Shown here: positions 54,511 through 63,687 of the stretch, one piece after another
Numbering within the stretch: position 1 is the stretch's first letter
Layout: each line of letters begins with the position of its first letter
Assembly (NCBI GenBank): GCA_947476625.1
Contig: CANJRA010000003.1
Span: 88,439 to 152,438 of the forward strand
DNA from: Fidelibacterota bacterium
GTDB lineage: Bacteria > Pseudomonadota > Alphaproteobacteria > Rhodospirillales > Rhodospirillaceae
Reading direction: 5' to 3'
Length of the DNA stretch: 64,000 bases
Notes under the pieces: model-generated
Databases searched by the model: none
Told to the model about the DNA's origin: nothing
What the model saw: the letters and a program-made list of their open reading frames with translations, nothing else
Position numbers and translations under genes: made by a program

Positions 54511-56502
54511 ATGGCTGACCTCTTCCAGAACGCTCCCGGCAAGCGCGGCGAATACACCGCCAAGGACATCGAAGTCCTGGAGGGCCTGGAGCCCGTGCGC
54601 CGACGCCCCGGCATGTACATCGGCGGCAGCGACGAATCCGCCATGCATCACCTCATCTCCGAGGTGCTGGACAATTCGATGGACGAAGCCGTCGCCGGTC
54701 ACGCGACGACGATCGAGGTCCATCTCGGCGAAGACAATCTGGTCACCGTCCGCGACAACGGCCGCGGCATGCCGATCGATCCGCATCCGAAGTTTCCGAA
54801 GAAGTCGGCGCTGGAAGTCATCATGACGACACTGCACGCGGGCGGAAAATTCTCCGGCAAGGTTTATCAAACGTCGGGCGGCTTGCACGGCGTCGGCGCC
54901 AGCGTCGTCAACGCACTGTCGAGCGAACTGACGGTGGAAGTGGCGCGCGATAAAACTCTGTGGACACAAAAATTCAGCCGCGGCCTTCCCACGACCAAGC
55001 TGATCAAAGGCGGCGCCGTCAACCGCCGCGGCACGACGGTGATTTTCACACCCGATACCCAGATCTTCGGCGACAAAGCACAGTTCCGCCCCGCGCAGGT
55101 CTACCGCATGGTGCGCTCGAAGGCTTATCTGTTCGAGGGCGTGAAGGTGCGCTGGTCGTGCGACAAATGCCTTCTGAAAGCCGACGACAAAACGCCGGCG
55201 GAAGAAGAACTGCATTTCGAGAACGGCCTGACGGATTACCTCAATCACGTCCTCACCGGCCGCAAGCGTCTGGTAGAATCGTTGTTCGGCGGTAAAGCCG
55301 AGTTGAATGAAAAAGACAACGACATCGGCGGAAAGGTCGAGTGGGCGGCAGCATGGCCCGACGACGAGAGCGGCTTTCTGAATTCGTACTGCAATACCAT
55401 TCCCACGCCGGAAGGCGGCACGCACGAACAGGGTATGAAAACCGCGCTGCTGCGGGCGCTGAAGAACTACGCCGAGATGACCGGCGCGAAAGGTATGGCG
55501 AACGTCACGGGCGAAGACGTCTGGGGCGGCGCCTGCATTATGCTGTCGGTGTTCATCCGCGATCCGCAGTTCCAAGGTCAGACCAAGGACAAGCTGGTAT
55601 CGGTGGCGGCGGCGAAGCTGGTCGAAACGGTGATCAAGGATCACTTCGATCACTGGTTGTCGGGTGACGTCAACGCCGCCAATACGCTTGTGGAAACGGT
55701 TGTCGCGCGCGCCAACGAGCGTGTGAAGAAGCGCCAGGATCAGGATTTCAGCCGCAAGTCGGCGACCAAGAAGCTGCGCCTGCCCGGCAAGCTGACGGAC
55801 TGCACGCGCTCCTCGCCGCAAGGTACTGAACTGTTCATCGTCGAAGGCGACTCAGCAGGCGGCTCGGCCAAACAGGCGCGCAGACGTGAGACGCAAGCCG
55901 TGCTGCCGTTGCGCGGCAAGATCCTGAACGTAGCCTCGGCCACCGACGACAAGATGCGCGCCAATCAGGAAATCCAGGATCTCATCGAGGCGCTGGGGTG
56001 CGGTATTCGCGAGCGGTATGACGAAAGCAAGTTGCGCTACGAGAAGATCATCATCATGACGGACGCCGACGTCGACGGCGCGCATATCGCGAGTTTGCTG
56101 ATGACGTTTTTCTATCGCGAGATGCCGGAGATGATCGACAACGGCCACCTCTATCTCGCGCTGCCGCCGCTGTATCGCCTGAGCCAGCGCGGCAAAACGA
56201 TTTACGCGATGGACGATGCGGATAAAGACCGGCTGATGAAGTCGGATTTCGATACGCGCGGCAAGGTCGAGGTCAGCCGTTTCAAAGGTCTGGGTGAAAT
56301 GCCCCCGAGCCAATTGAAAGAAACCACCATGGACCCAGACCGGCGCACGCTGCTGAAAGTTCTGATGGCAGGGCCTGAGGAAAAGAGTTCACAGCGGGCG
56401 ACAGCGAAATTGGTCGAGCAACTCATGGGCCGTAAACCGGAAGAACGGTTCAAGTTCATCCAGGAAAACGCCCATTTCGCCGTCGCGGCCTTAGATATTT
56501 AA
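54511..56502 (+). CDS. parE: DNA topoisomerase IV subunit B
   Basis: A 663-residue GHKL ATPase/Toprim subunit that, with ParC, unlinks replicated chromosomes. Motifs: RRRPGMYIGGSDESAMHHLI, SEVLDNSMDEAVAGHA (the ATP-binding Asn/Asp), VRDNGRGMPID, TSGGLHGVGASVVNALS, and Toprim EGDSAGGSAKQARRRETQAV with PLRGKILNVA, the form seen in ParE more than GyrB. The C-terminus ends in AVAALDI. Its length fits alphaproteobacterial ParE. The stop is in a duplicated segment beside REP locus 7. Confidence 0.94.
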   Translation: MADLFQNAPGKRGEYTAKDIEVLEGLEPVRRRPGMYIGGSDESAMHHLISEVLDNSMDEAVAGHATTIEVHLGEDNLVTVRDNGRGMPIDPHPKFPKKSALEVIMTTLHAGGKFSGKVYQTSGGLHGVGASVVNALSSELTVEVARDKTLWTQKFSRGLPTTKLIKGGAVNRRGTTVIFTPDTQIFGDKAQFRPAQVYRMVRSKAYLFEGVKVRWSCDKCLLKADDKTPAEEELHFENGLTDYLNHVLTGRKRLVESLFGGKAELNEKDNDIGGKVEWAAAWPDDESGFLNSYCNTIPTPEGGTHEQGMKTALLRALKNYAEMTGAKGMANVTGEDVWGGACIMLSVFIRDPQFQGQTKDKLVSVAAAKLVETVIKDHFDHWLSGDVNAANTLVETVVARANERVKKRQDQDFSRKSATKKLRLPGKLTDCTRSSPQGTELFIVEGDSAGGSAKQARRRETQAVLPLRGKILNVASATDDKMRANQEIQDLIEALGCGIRERYDESKLRYEKIIIMTDADVDGAHIASLLMTFFYREMPEMIDNGHLYLALPPLYRLSQRGKTIYAMDDADKDRLMKSDFDTRGKVEVSRFKGLGEMPPSQLKETTMDPDRRTLLKVLMAGPEEKSSQRATAKLVEQLMGRKPEERFKFIQENAHFAVAALDI

Positions 56503-56536
56503 GTCGGGATATTTAAGTCGTACCAGGTACGGACTT
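56494..56536. repeat. REP locus 7 with duplicated parE end
   Basis: GATATTTAAGTCG occurs at 56494–56506 and 56508–56520, the first copy containing the last codons and stop of parE. It runs into a unit at 56515–56536 whose outer arms are AAGTC and GACTT rather than AATCC and GGATT, so they match the duplicated flank. One C is lost in the left arm. Confidence 0.87.
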
Positions 56537-56579
56537 GTGGCACGCTCCCCCATAGAGGGTATTTCGGGGAGTTTCACTT

Positions 56580-56948
56580 ATGCATTGGCAGCGCATCATC
56601 GTGGCCTTGCTTGTCGCCACCGCGTTTTTACCCAGCGCCGCATGGGCGCAGGAAAAAAAAGCCGAGATTAACATCGTCAATAACCGCAACGAAGCGATTG
56701 TGATGAAATTTGAGCACGCCTTCCGCGACTACACGTGGAAGCTTATCGAGCACACCATCGCGACGCAGGACGAAATTACCTACCGTTATCCCAGCAATAT
56801 TCCCGGCTGTGAGAAATTGCGGGAGTGGCGCATCACCGACGGCATTCTGACGATTTCAAACGCACGCGGGCCACTGTGCCAAAAGCGCGTGAGTTTGTGC
56901 GACAAACACGTCACGACGATGGATGTTGGCACGGCCTTGTGTAACTAG
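56580..56948 (+). CDS. Secreted hypothetical protein with cysteine pairs
   Basis: A 122-residue protein with a clear signal peptide (RIIVALLVATAFLPSAAWAQ). The mature part is mostly β-like and has four or five cysteines (PGCEKLREW, GPLCQKRVSLCDKHV and the final ALCN), so disulfides are likely. I do not recognise a family. A purine-rich GGGGAG lies eight bases upstream of the ATG. It stands between two REP loci. Confidence 0.72.
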   Translation: MHWQRIIVALLVATAFLPSAAWAQEKKAEINIVNNRNEAIVMKFEHAFRDYTWKLIEHTIATQDEITYRYPSNIPGCEKLREWRITDGILTISNARGPLCQKRVSLCDKHVTTMDVGTALCN

Positions 56949-56961
56949 ACGGTAAAGAAAT

Positions 56962-57005
56962 AATCCGTACCAGGTACGGATTTAGAGCAGCGCAGATTTA
57001 GAGCA
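56962..57005. repeat. REP locus 8 with duplicated gene end
   Basis: A complete unit with A in the centre lies at 56962–56982. GATTTAGAGCA begins inside the right arm (56979–56989) and is repeated at 56995–57005, where it holds the stop codon of the minus-strand gene. So the repeat's end and the gene's end have been joined in a tandem. Confidence 0.87.
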
Positions 57006-57531
57006 AAGCTGTCGGGCGATACGTGAAGTAGACGCGCTCGACGTCGCTGGGCGCGCGGCGGAGCAGAAACTGGTGCGCTTCCTCAACTCCGTCGGCACCC
57101 GTGACAAGCTTTGCCCAGATTTCCTGTGCTTGTGGAAAAAGGCCCGGCAGCGCCATGGCGTAACAGGTCGCGATCCACGTTGAGAGTCCCTTTCCCGTCG
57201 CAACCATCATAGGCGTATCGCGACCGAACATTTGGGCTTGAAACTTTTCAAGCGCCGCCGCGTATGCAGCAAGTTGGGCACGCGCTGCGTCATCGAGCGG
57301 TGTTTCGCCGGAAAGATACGCGTCTGGAAAGGGCGCATCGACCTGGCGTGTAGTGTCTAGCGTCTTTTTGGCAAACAGGGCCGCAGCTAAAAGTCCTGCT
57401 GTTTCTACGCGGAAGGCATTGCGCACCGTAACGACGTGCGCAGCAACTTGCTCGGCCGGCGTCTTTCGATCAAGCCGCGCGAAGAACTTGTCCACCAACC
57501 TGAAAAGAAGCGGTTTCGTCAGTTTTGACAT
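56998..57531 (-). CDS. Hypothetical protein co-transcribed with the acyl-CoA hydrolase
   Basis: A 177-residue, mainly helical protein. It has no signal peptide or clear membrane segment. Conserved-looking parts are KPLLFRLVDKFFARLDRKTP near the N-terminus and TWIATCYAMALPGLFPQAQEIW. ATG 57531 is chosen because it lies one base after the stop of the upstream hydrolase gene. I do not recognise a family. The tight coupling suggests a role near branched-chain acyl-CoA metabolism. Confidence 0.6.
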   Translation of the reverse strand: MSKLTKPLLFRLVDKFFARLDRKTPAEQVAAHVVTVRNAFRVETAGLLAAALFAKKTLDTTRQVDAPFPDAYLSGETPLDDAARAQLAAYAAALEKFQAQMFGRDTPMMVATGKGLSTWIATCYAMALPGLFPQAQEIWAKLVTGADGVEEAHQFLLRRAPSDVERVYFTYRPTALL

Positions 57532-57532
57532 G

Positions 57533-58612
57533 TCAGGTTTCCGCGACGATGTCGGACAAGTCCAACTCGTCGCCGGGCATTGGTGCAAAATATGCGTTCA
57601 CTTCGGCGTCGGTCACTTCCGCGAGCGTCGTGTGGGCCCATTGCGGTTTGTTGTCTTTGTCGATCAGCAGCGCCCGCACGCCTTCGTAGAAATCCTGGGC
57701 GAGCGAAAAACGATTGGCCATGCGCCACTCCATTTTCATGCAGTCTTCCATCGACAAGGTTCCGCCGATTTTGACTTGCTGGAAGGTGACTTTCAGGGAA
57801 AGCGGTGATTTGATTTTCAGCGTCTCGCGTTTTGCTGTTGCCCACTCGCCGCCGTCGGCGGCCAGTGAGTCAATAATGGCTTCGACGGAGTCTTTGCCGA
57901 AATGTTTGTCGATGTTCGCGCGCTCGGATTCGATCGGCGCGTCGGTAACCGGCTGCGCGAAGCCTTTCACGATACGATCAATATCTTCGAGCGTGCCGTG
58001 GGTTTGCGTGAGCCCGGTTTCCAGGTCGGCCAAGCGATCGCGCGGGACAAAAGCCTGCGCGAGCCCGAGCGCCACACAATCCGCGCCCTTCAGGCGCTTT
58101 CCCGTCAGAGCAATGTACATGCCGGTCGCGCCGGGCATGCGCGGCAGGAAGTAGCTGCCGCCAACGTCGGGGAATAAACCAATGCCGGTTTCAGGCATGG
58201 CGAAGGTCGTACAATCGGTCGCCACGCGGTAGCTGCCGTGAACCGACAAGCCCACACCACCGCCCATGGCGATACCATCGACCAGCGCGACATAGGGTTT
58301 CGGAAAACGTTTGATCAACACGTTACAACGATATTCGATGCGCCAGAAATCGCGCGGATACGGTTTGCGCGCGCGACCGTCTTCATACAGCCGCACAATG
58401 TCACCGCCGGCGCAGAAGGCTTTCTCGCCGCCGCCGCGCACGACAATCGCTTTGACGGCAGGATAGCTTTTCCAGGCGCGGAGCTGCGGCAGCAGCAGCT
58501 CGCACATGCCCAGCGTCAGTGCATTCAGCGCTTTGGGCCGCGTGAGCAGGATATAGCCGATAGCGCCTTTTTGGCTGAATTCGATTTCGGCGGGAACGGT
58601 AGAGTCGTCCAT
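57533..58612 (-). CDS. 3-hydroxyisobutyryl-CoA hydrolase (enoyl-CoA hydratase superfamily)
   Basis: A 359-residue crotonase-fold enzyme. It has ILLTRPKALNALTLGM, GGGEKAFCAGGDIVRLYEDG (oxyanion hole), ALVDGIAMGGGVGLSVHGS with its second oxyanion glycine, and MPETGIGLFPDVGGSYFLPRM, with Glu and Asp in the hydrolase positions. The length and the DVGGSYFL motif point to 3-hydroxyisobutyryl-CoA hydrolase of valine breakdown rather than a plain hydratase. It is the first gene of a two-gene operon. Confidence 0.9.
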   Translation of the reverse strand: MDDSTVPAEIEFSQKGAIGYILLTRPKALNALTLGMCELLLPQLRAWKSYPAVKAIVVRGGGEKAFCAGGDIVRLYEDGRARKPYPRDFWRIEYRCNVLIKRFPKPYVALVDGIAMGGGVGLSVHGSYRVATDCTTFAMPETGIGLFPDVGGSYFLPRMPGATGMYIALTGKRLKGADCVALGLAQAFVPRDRLADLETGLTQTHGTLEDIDRIVKGFAQPVTDAPIESERANIDKHFGKDSVEAIIDSLAADGGEWATAKRETLKIKSPLSLKVTFQQVKIGGTLSMEDCMKMEWRMANRFSLAQDFYEGVRALLIDKDNKPQWAHTTLAEVTDAEVNAYFAPMPGDELDLSDIVAET

Positions 58613-58717
58613 CAGCGTCCGCCTCCCAGCGGAATAGCTCTCGAAATTGGGATAACCGGCCCCTTAAATAGCCGTATCCGCCTTGAAGCAGAAGGAGTTA
58701 ATGCGCGCCGGCGGCGT

Positions 58718-60307
58718 TTAGTGTGCGCCCGCGGCGCTGTTTCCCACGCCCTTTTTCAGGAACATCACTGAAACCGCGCCCAGCAACAGCATCACACCGA
58801 GCAGGAGGAACGTATCGGAGAAGCCCATCAGTTCGGCTTGGCCGCGAATGGTCTTGCCAATCGCGAGCATGGCTTTATGCCCGGCCTCGACCGGATCGGC
58901 AACGCCGTTGCTCATGAAGTATTGCTTCAGCTCGGCAAGACGGTCACGCGTCACCGGATCCATGACCGAGACGTGCGTATTGATGACACTCGAGTGGAAC
59001 TGTTCGCGCTTGGTGAAGAAGGTGAAAAGCGTCGCGGTGCCGACAGCGCCGCCGAGATTGCGCATCATATTAAACAGCCCTGAGGCCGAGCCCGTATCAA
59101 CCGCCGACACGCCGATCATCGCCAATGCCGATAACGGCGTCATGACAAGTGACATGCCGAGAGCGCGAACGATATTGGGCACGAGCAACTGATCGGCGGC
59201 ATAGTCGCGCGACATCCAGAGGTTCATGAAACAACTAGCGGCGAAGGTCAGAAGTCCCACGCCCACCATCACGCGGTTATCGAACCTGCCCATAAGTTTG
59301 GGAATGAAGGGAATAATCACGAGCTGCGGCAGGCCGGTCCACATCAGCACGGCACCGATCTGCTCGGCGCTATAGCCATGCGAGGTGGTAAGATACACGG
59401 ACAGTAAATAGCCCGAGCCATAAAGGCCGAAGCCCAGGAAGAAATTACTGAACGTACCGATGCCGAAATTGCGTTGCGTTAAAAGGCGCAGGTTAACAAC
59501 CGGGTTGGACTTGGTCAGCTCGATCCAGACAAAAAGGCTAAGCGCGACCACCGCGGTGATGGTCAACTGGAGAATAAATGCGGAATTGAACCAGTCGTTC
59601 TGATTGCCCTCTTCCAACACAGTCTGCAAGGCCGCCAGTCCAATCGCCATGAACGCGATGCCGTTCCAATCGCCGGACTTGAGCAAGCCCAGCTTCATGG
59701 GCTCGCGCTTTAACGTCCATGCCAGCGCAAACAGCATGACAATGCAGGGGACAATGTTGAGGTAGAAAATGTACTGCCAGCCGAAGTTCTCGGTAACATA
59801 GCGGCCGATACTCGGGCCGATGGCGGGCGCGAATGTCGCGCTCAGGGCAAAGCCCGCCATGCCGATGGGCTTCTTAGACGGCGGCAACATGGTGGAGACA
59901 ATCGTAAACGCGAGCGGAATCATGATGCCGCCCGCAACCCCTTGCAGACCCCGGAATACAACCATTTCGCTCAGCGACGTCGCGAACGCACACGCCACCG
60001 AGAAAATCATGAAGAGAACAATGTTGGTCAGAAAATAGTGGCGCAGCGAAAACACCTGACTGAGATACGCGGCCAAGGGAATGATGATGATTTCGCCGAT
60101 TAGGTAAGACGTGGAAATCCATGCGCCGTTGGCACCGCCGGTACCGATGCCGCCTTCGATATGGCGCAAGGCCGCATTGGTCACCTGGATGTTGAGCACA
60201 GCGACGAAGGCACCGAGGGTCGCGGCGAACACGCCCACCCAGGTTTTGAAGGACACGGCATCGTCCCTCCGCGCCGGGATGGACGATGAAGCTGTTGTCG
60301 CGGACAT
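58718..60307 (-). CDS. DHA2-family MFS drug efflux transporter
   Basis: A 529-residue protein with about 14 membrane segments. It has VLNIQVTNAALRHIEGGIG at the start, FRGLQGVAGGIMIPLAF and FALSATFAPAIGPSIGRYV (motif C variant), which are EmrB/QacA-like. ATG 60307 is chosen; a TTG-like earlier start would overlap the adaptor gene. It is downstream of a frameshifted HlyD gene that would be its adaptor. Without the adaptor, it may work only as an inner-membrane pump. Confidence 0.88.
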   Translation of the reverse strand: MSATTASSSIPARRDDAVSFKTWVGVFAATLGAFVAVLNIQVTNAALRHIEGGIGTGGANGAWISTSYLIGEIIIIPLAAYLSQVFSLRHYFLTNIVLFMIFSVACAFATSLSEMVVFRGLQGVAGGIMIPLAFTIVSTMLPPSKKPIGMAGFALSATFAPAIGPSIGRYVTENFGWQYIFYLNIVPCIVMLFALAWTLKREPMKLGLLKSGDWNGIAFMAIGLAALQTVLEEGNQNDWFNSAFILQLTITAVVALSLFVWIELTKSNPVVNLRLLTQRNFGIGTFSNFFLGFGLYGSGYLLSVYLTTSHGYSAEQIGAVLMWTGLPQLVIIPFIPKLMGRFDNRVMVGVGLLTFAASCFMNLWMSRDYAADQLLVPNIVRALGMSLVMTPLSALAMIGVSAVDTGSASGLFNMMRNLGGAVGTATLFTFFTKREQFHSSVINTHVSVMDPVTRDRLAELKQYFMSNGVADPVEAGHKAMLAIGKTIRGQAELMGFSDTFLLLGVMLLLGAVSVMFLKKGVGNSAAGAH

Positions 60308-60329
60308 AGGAGGACGTCCTGTGAGAGAA

Positions 60330-61480
60330 TTAGTGCACGCGCGTGCTGGCGGCCTTCGTATTAACAACCGACTCTACCGACATGCCTGGGCGCAGTTTTC
60401 CGGCGAGCGCATTGGTCGGATCGAGCGCGATCTTCACCGGAATGCGTTGCACGATCTTGGTGAAGTTGCCGGTCGCGTTATCGGGCGGCAGCAGCGCGAA
60501 CTGCTGACCGCTGGCCGGCGACAAACTGTCGATATGTCCGGCGATTTTCACGCCGGGGAAGGTATCGACTTCGATCTCGACAGGTTGGCCCGGTTGCACG
60601 TCGGTAAGCTGGGTTTCTTTATAGTTGGCGGTTACGTACACGGCTTGCAGCGGGACAATCTGCATCAAGGGCGTTCCTGCTTGCACGTAGGCAGCGACCG
60701 CGCGCCCACCGTGCCATCCACGGCCGCAACGACCGTGGCATAGCTGAGGTTCAATTGCGCCTGATCCAGCAAGGCTTGATCGCGCTGCAGTTCCGCTTCG
60801 GCGCGGGTCAGCTGTGCGCGTAAAACATCGCTTTGTTTCTGCGCACCCGCCAACATCGCCTGATCGCGCTGTACGGCGGCGTTAGCTTGGGCAATAGCCG
60901 ATTGAGACAACTGCACTTTCTGCACCGTGCCGTAACCGGTTTTCACCAGATCGGCATAACGGTCGTGATCCTGCTGCGCAAAAAGTTGCGCGGCTTGATC
61001 GGCGGTGATGTTTGAGCGCGCCGCAGTGACGGCCTGCAGTTGCTGCTCGATTTGCGCTTTAAGATTGCCGACGTCGGCAGACGCTGCAGCGACGTTGGCC
61101 TGTGCTTGTGCGAGCGCGGTCTTGAAATCGCTGTCATCGATGCGCGCCAGAACTTGACCGGCCTTCACAGGCTGATTGTCGGCGACCAGCACATCTTTGA
61201 TATGCCCTGACACCTTTGGCGCGACGGCGGTCGAATCCGCGGCGACGTAAGCGTCGTCCGTCGAAACCTCGAACCGACCGGTGTTCCAATAATTCCAAGC
61301 AAATCCGGTGACGGCGATTGTGATCATCGCAGCGCCCGCAACGATCGCGGCGGTGCGCAGCAACAGTTTGCGCGGCTTGGCAGCGCTCACGGCGCCAAGT
61401 TCGATATCGCCGACCGTCTGGCTCTGAAGTTCATTCGCGGGGATTTTCGAAAACCGCGAGAATTTACCTATTGCGCCCAT
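60330..61480 (-). pseudogene. Frameshifted HlyD/EmrA membrane fusion protein
   Basis: The frame from ATG 61480 encodes an anchor (ILV-rich, ~residues 37–58), the lipoyl half FEVSTDDAYVAADSTAVAPKVSG, a long helical hairpin, and the motif LNLSYATVVAAVDGTVGARS. It then runs out of frame near 60690–60710. In the other frame the expected continuation YVQAGTPLMQIVPLQAVYVTANYKE follows to 60330. A single lost G in the GGGC run would explain it. All else is normal, so a sequencing slip is possible. A strong AGAGGTGG site precedes ATG 61480. The gene is divergent from a TetR regulator. Confidence 0.78.
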
Positions 61481-61581
61481 ATCATCCACCTCTACGTTTG
61501 GTTCGCGGCGACTGCAGCGGCCCTTGACCAGCCCCATTCTTCCCGCCATATAGGCACTGTATAGTTCCTTTTATTAAACGG

Positions 61582-61593
61582 AACCATATGGTT
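61582..61593. promoter_or_regulatory. Candidate TetR operator palindrome
   Basis: AACCATATGGTT is a perfect 12-base palindrome in the 142-base gap between the efflux adaptor and the divergent tetR. The wider flanks TTCC and TTTC are loosely symmetric. It lies about 30 bases before the tetR ATG, a usual place for an autoregulated operator. That the neighbouring TetR binds it is inference. Confidence 0.5.
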
Positions 61594-61622
61594 TCTTTCT
61601 ATAGCTGCTATGAAGAAAACGC

Positions 61623-62294
61623 ATGGATACGCCCGATCCCGAATGCACGGCCCGTAAGCGCGGCAGGCCACCGCGCGGTACTGAAGATTTGCGCCGCCGG
61701 GAAATGCTCAAGGCGGCCGAAACTATCTTTATGGAACAAGGGTTTGGCAACGCCAGCATGGAGGCCGTCGCCAAGCTGGCCGGCATTTCCAAGAAGACGA
61801 TCTATACCTTCGTGGAAACGAAGGAGGAGCTGTTCGAAGAGGTCATGAAGGACCACATTGCCTCCACCGACCGCCCAAACCTGCACGACGACATCCGCGA
61901 CCTCGCGGACTTGGAATCCACCCTGGCGGACTACTTATTCCGGCTGCCGCGCTTCATCCTCGGCCCCTTCGCCGTACGGGTCTTTCGCCTGGCTGTAGCC
62001 GAAGCTATGCGGTTTCCCAATATTGCCCAGAGTTTTTACCGCCAAGGCGCTTTGCGCAGCGTCCACCAACTGGAGGATTGGCTGCGTATTCAGATCAAAA
62101 GCGGCTGGATAGCGCTCGACGACCCCATGGAGGGCGCGGTGATGCTCACAAGCCTGGTGGTGCTTGATCCGCTGCGCGCGGCGGCGTTAGGCGTGGCCGC
62201 GTTGCCGTCCGAGGACGCTATGAAAGCACGCGCCGAACACGCTGCTAAAATCTTCCTGCATGGCTGCTTAAGTCCTGTGCCCGCCCCCCGTTAG
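61623..62294 (+). CDS. TetR-family transcriptional regulator
   Basis: A 223-residue regulator. The DNA-binding helix-turn-helix spans residues about 30–70: AAETIFMEQGFGNASMEAVAKLAGISKKTIYTF followed by KEELFEEV. A basic KRGRPPRG precedes it. The C-terminal ligand domain is variable, with PRFILGPFAVRVFRLAVAEA, a pattern of AcrR/TetR-C types. It is divergent from the efflux genes and probably represses them. Confidence 0.9.
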   Translation: MDTPDPECTARKRGRPPRGTEDLRRREMLKAAETIFMEQGFGNASMEAVAKLAGISKKTIYTFVETKEELFEEVMKDHIASTDRPNLHDDIRDLADLESTLADYLFRLPRFILGPFAVRVFRLAVAEAMRFPNIAQSFYRQGALRSVHQLEDWLRIQIKSGWIALDDPMEGAVMLTSLVVLDPLRAAALGVAALPSEDAMKARAEHAAKIFLHGCLSPVPAPR

Positions 62295-62369
62295 CGAACC
62301 CTTGCCAATCCGGGGCCAAGTGGATAAACAACCGTCCCTACGGTGGCTTCGGTCGCCGTGCGATGGATC

Positions 62370-62444
62370 GGTCACTTAGTTCAGCGGTAGAATGTTCCCT
62401 TGACATGGGAAAGGTCGCAGGTTCGATCCCTGCAGTGACCACCA
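62370..62444 (+). tRNA. tRNA-Val (GAC)
   Basis: A 75-base gene that folds as a normal tRNA. The acceptor is GGTCACT/AGTGACC, with discriminator A and encoded CCA. The anticodon stem TTCCC/GGGAA encloses TTGACAT with anticodon GAC (valine). The T arm GCAGG-TTCGATC-CCTGC contains TTCGA. The D arm is compact (TTAGTTCAGCGGTAGAA). The 3' end is duplicated downstream. Confidence 0.96.
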
Positions 62445-62572
62445 TCCTCCTGGTTTAAATCCAGAATTGTCGCACCCAGCTAAGGTCTTGGCTGGCAGCG
62501 AGGCTTTTGCGCCAGCTTCCGTAAGCTCGCTTTGCTCGCTAACGGAAACTAGGCGTGCAGTGACCACCATCC
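62431..62572. repeat. Duplicated tRNA 3' end (possible attachment-site pair)
   Basis: A 17-base sequence from the tRNA T-arm end through CCA and four bases beyond (62431–62447) is repeated exactly at 62556–62572. The 108 bases between hold a hairpin TTCCGT/ACGGAA and no gene. Integrative elements that use a tRNA leave such direct repeats, so this may be the scar of a lost element. No integrase is nearby. Confidence 0.7.
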
Positions 62573-62644
62573 ACTCTCTTAAAGCTCAAATGTAACCACG
62601 CCCTAGCCTGTTGCGGCTGAGCGCGCAGGCTTTACAATCCCCTG

Positions 62645-63568
62645 ATGGCCAGCGGTACAGACCAGCATGGAGCTTCGACGCCTCCTGCCTCGCCCATCGA
62701 GGTGCGGGAACCGGCGGCGCATACGCTGCCGATGGTTTTCGCCTCGCCGCATTCGGGTTCGTACTATCCGCCGGAATTTGTCGCCTCAGCCGTATTGGAG
62801 CTGGGCGCGCTGCGGAAATCCGAGGATTGTTATGTCGACGATCTTTTTGCCGATGTACCGGAAATGGGGGCACCGCTGCTGAAGGCGTTGCTGCCGCGCG
62901 CTTATTTGGACGTCAATCGCGAGCCTTACGAACTCGACCCGGAGATGTTCACGCAACCGCTGCCGGCGTTTGTCAACAGCACCTCGGCGCGCGTCGCGGC
63001 CGGACTTGGCACGATTGCCCGCATTGTCGCCAGCCGGCGTGAAATCTATCGCGGCAAGCTCTCGTTCGCCGACGCCGAACAGCGCATCAACAGCGTCTAT
63101 AAGCCCTATCACAAATCGCTGCGCGATCTGATCAACCGCACGTGGAACCGCTTCGGCTTTTGCATTCTGATCGATTGCCATTCCATGCCTTCGACGGGGT
63201 TGCCCGTGGAAAGCGACAGTGACGGACGCGGCCTGGATATTGTGCTGGGTGACCGCAGCGGCATGTCGTGCGCGCCCATCATCACCGAAACAGTCGAGCA
63301 AATTCTGACCGGGATGGGCTACCGCGTGACGCGCAACAACCCCTATGCCGGTGGCTTCACGACCCAGCATTACGGCGATCCGGCGACCGGCATTCATGCC
63401 ATTCAAATTGAGATCAACCGCGCCATTTATATGGACGAAGTCACGCTGCAACGCCGGGGCAGCTTCGGGGAGCTCAAACGCGATCTCAGCGCCATGATTA
63501 AACAGATCGGCTTACTTGCGGCGCAGCATCGCCAGCATCTGCAATATCAAAGGCTCAGCGCGGAATAA
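62645..63568 (+). CDS. N-formylglutamate amidohydrolase-like hydrolase
   Basis: A 307-residue metal-dependent amidohydrolase of the FGase group. It has FASPHSGSYYPPEF (residues 32–45), LPRAYLDVNREPYELDPEMF, and FCILIDCHSMPSTG, whose Asp-x-His would bind zinc. NNPYAGGFTTQHYG and IHAIQIEINRAIYMDE follow. These are hallmarks of HutG-like N-formylglutamate deformylases, which finish one route of histidine breakdown. No other hut gene is close, and a more general formyl-amino-acid role is possible. Confidence 0.88.
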   Translation: MASGTDQHGASTPPASPIEVREPAAHTLPMVFASPHSGSYYPPEFVASAVLELGALRKSEDCYVDDLFADVPEMGAPLLKALLPRAYLDVNREPYELDPEMFTQPLPAFVNSTSARVAAGLGTIARIVASRREIYRGKLSFADAEQRINSVYKPYHKSLRDLINRTWNRFGFCILIDCHSMPSTGLPVESDSDGRGLDIVLGDRSGMSCAPIITETVEQILTGMGYRVTRNNPYAGGFTTQHYGDPATGIHAIQIEINRAIYMDEVTLQRRGSFGELKRDLSAMIKQIGLLAAQHRQHLQYQRLSAE

Positions 63569-63687
63569 CGCGGGAATTTTGAGTTTGTAGTTTCGACCCT
63601 CTGAAATATAGTTAAAACATACCTTATTCAATCTGCAGTACCGGAACGCTCTGCTGGTAGCGGTCCGGCGGGACGTCGAAGGAAGAT

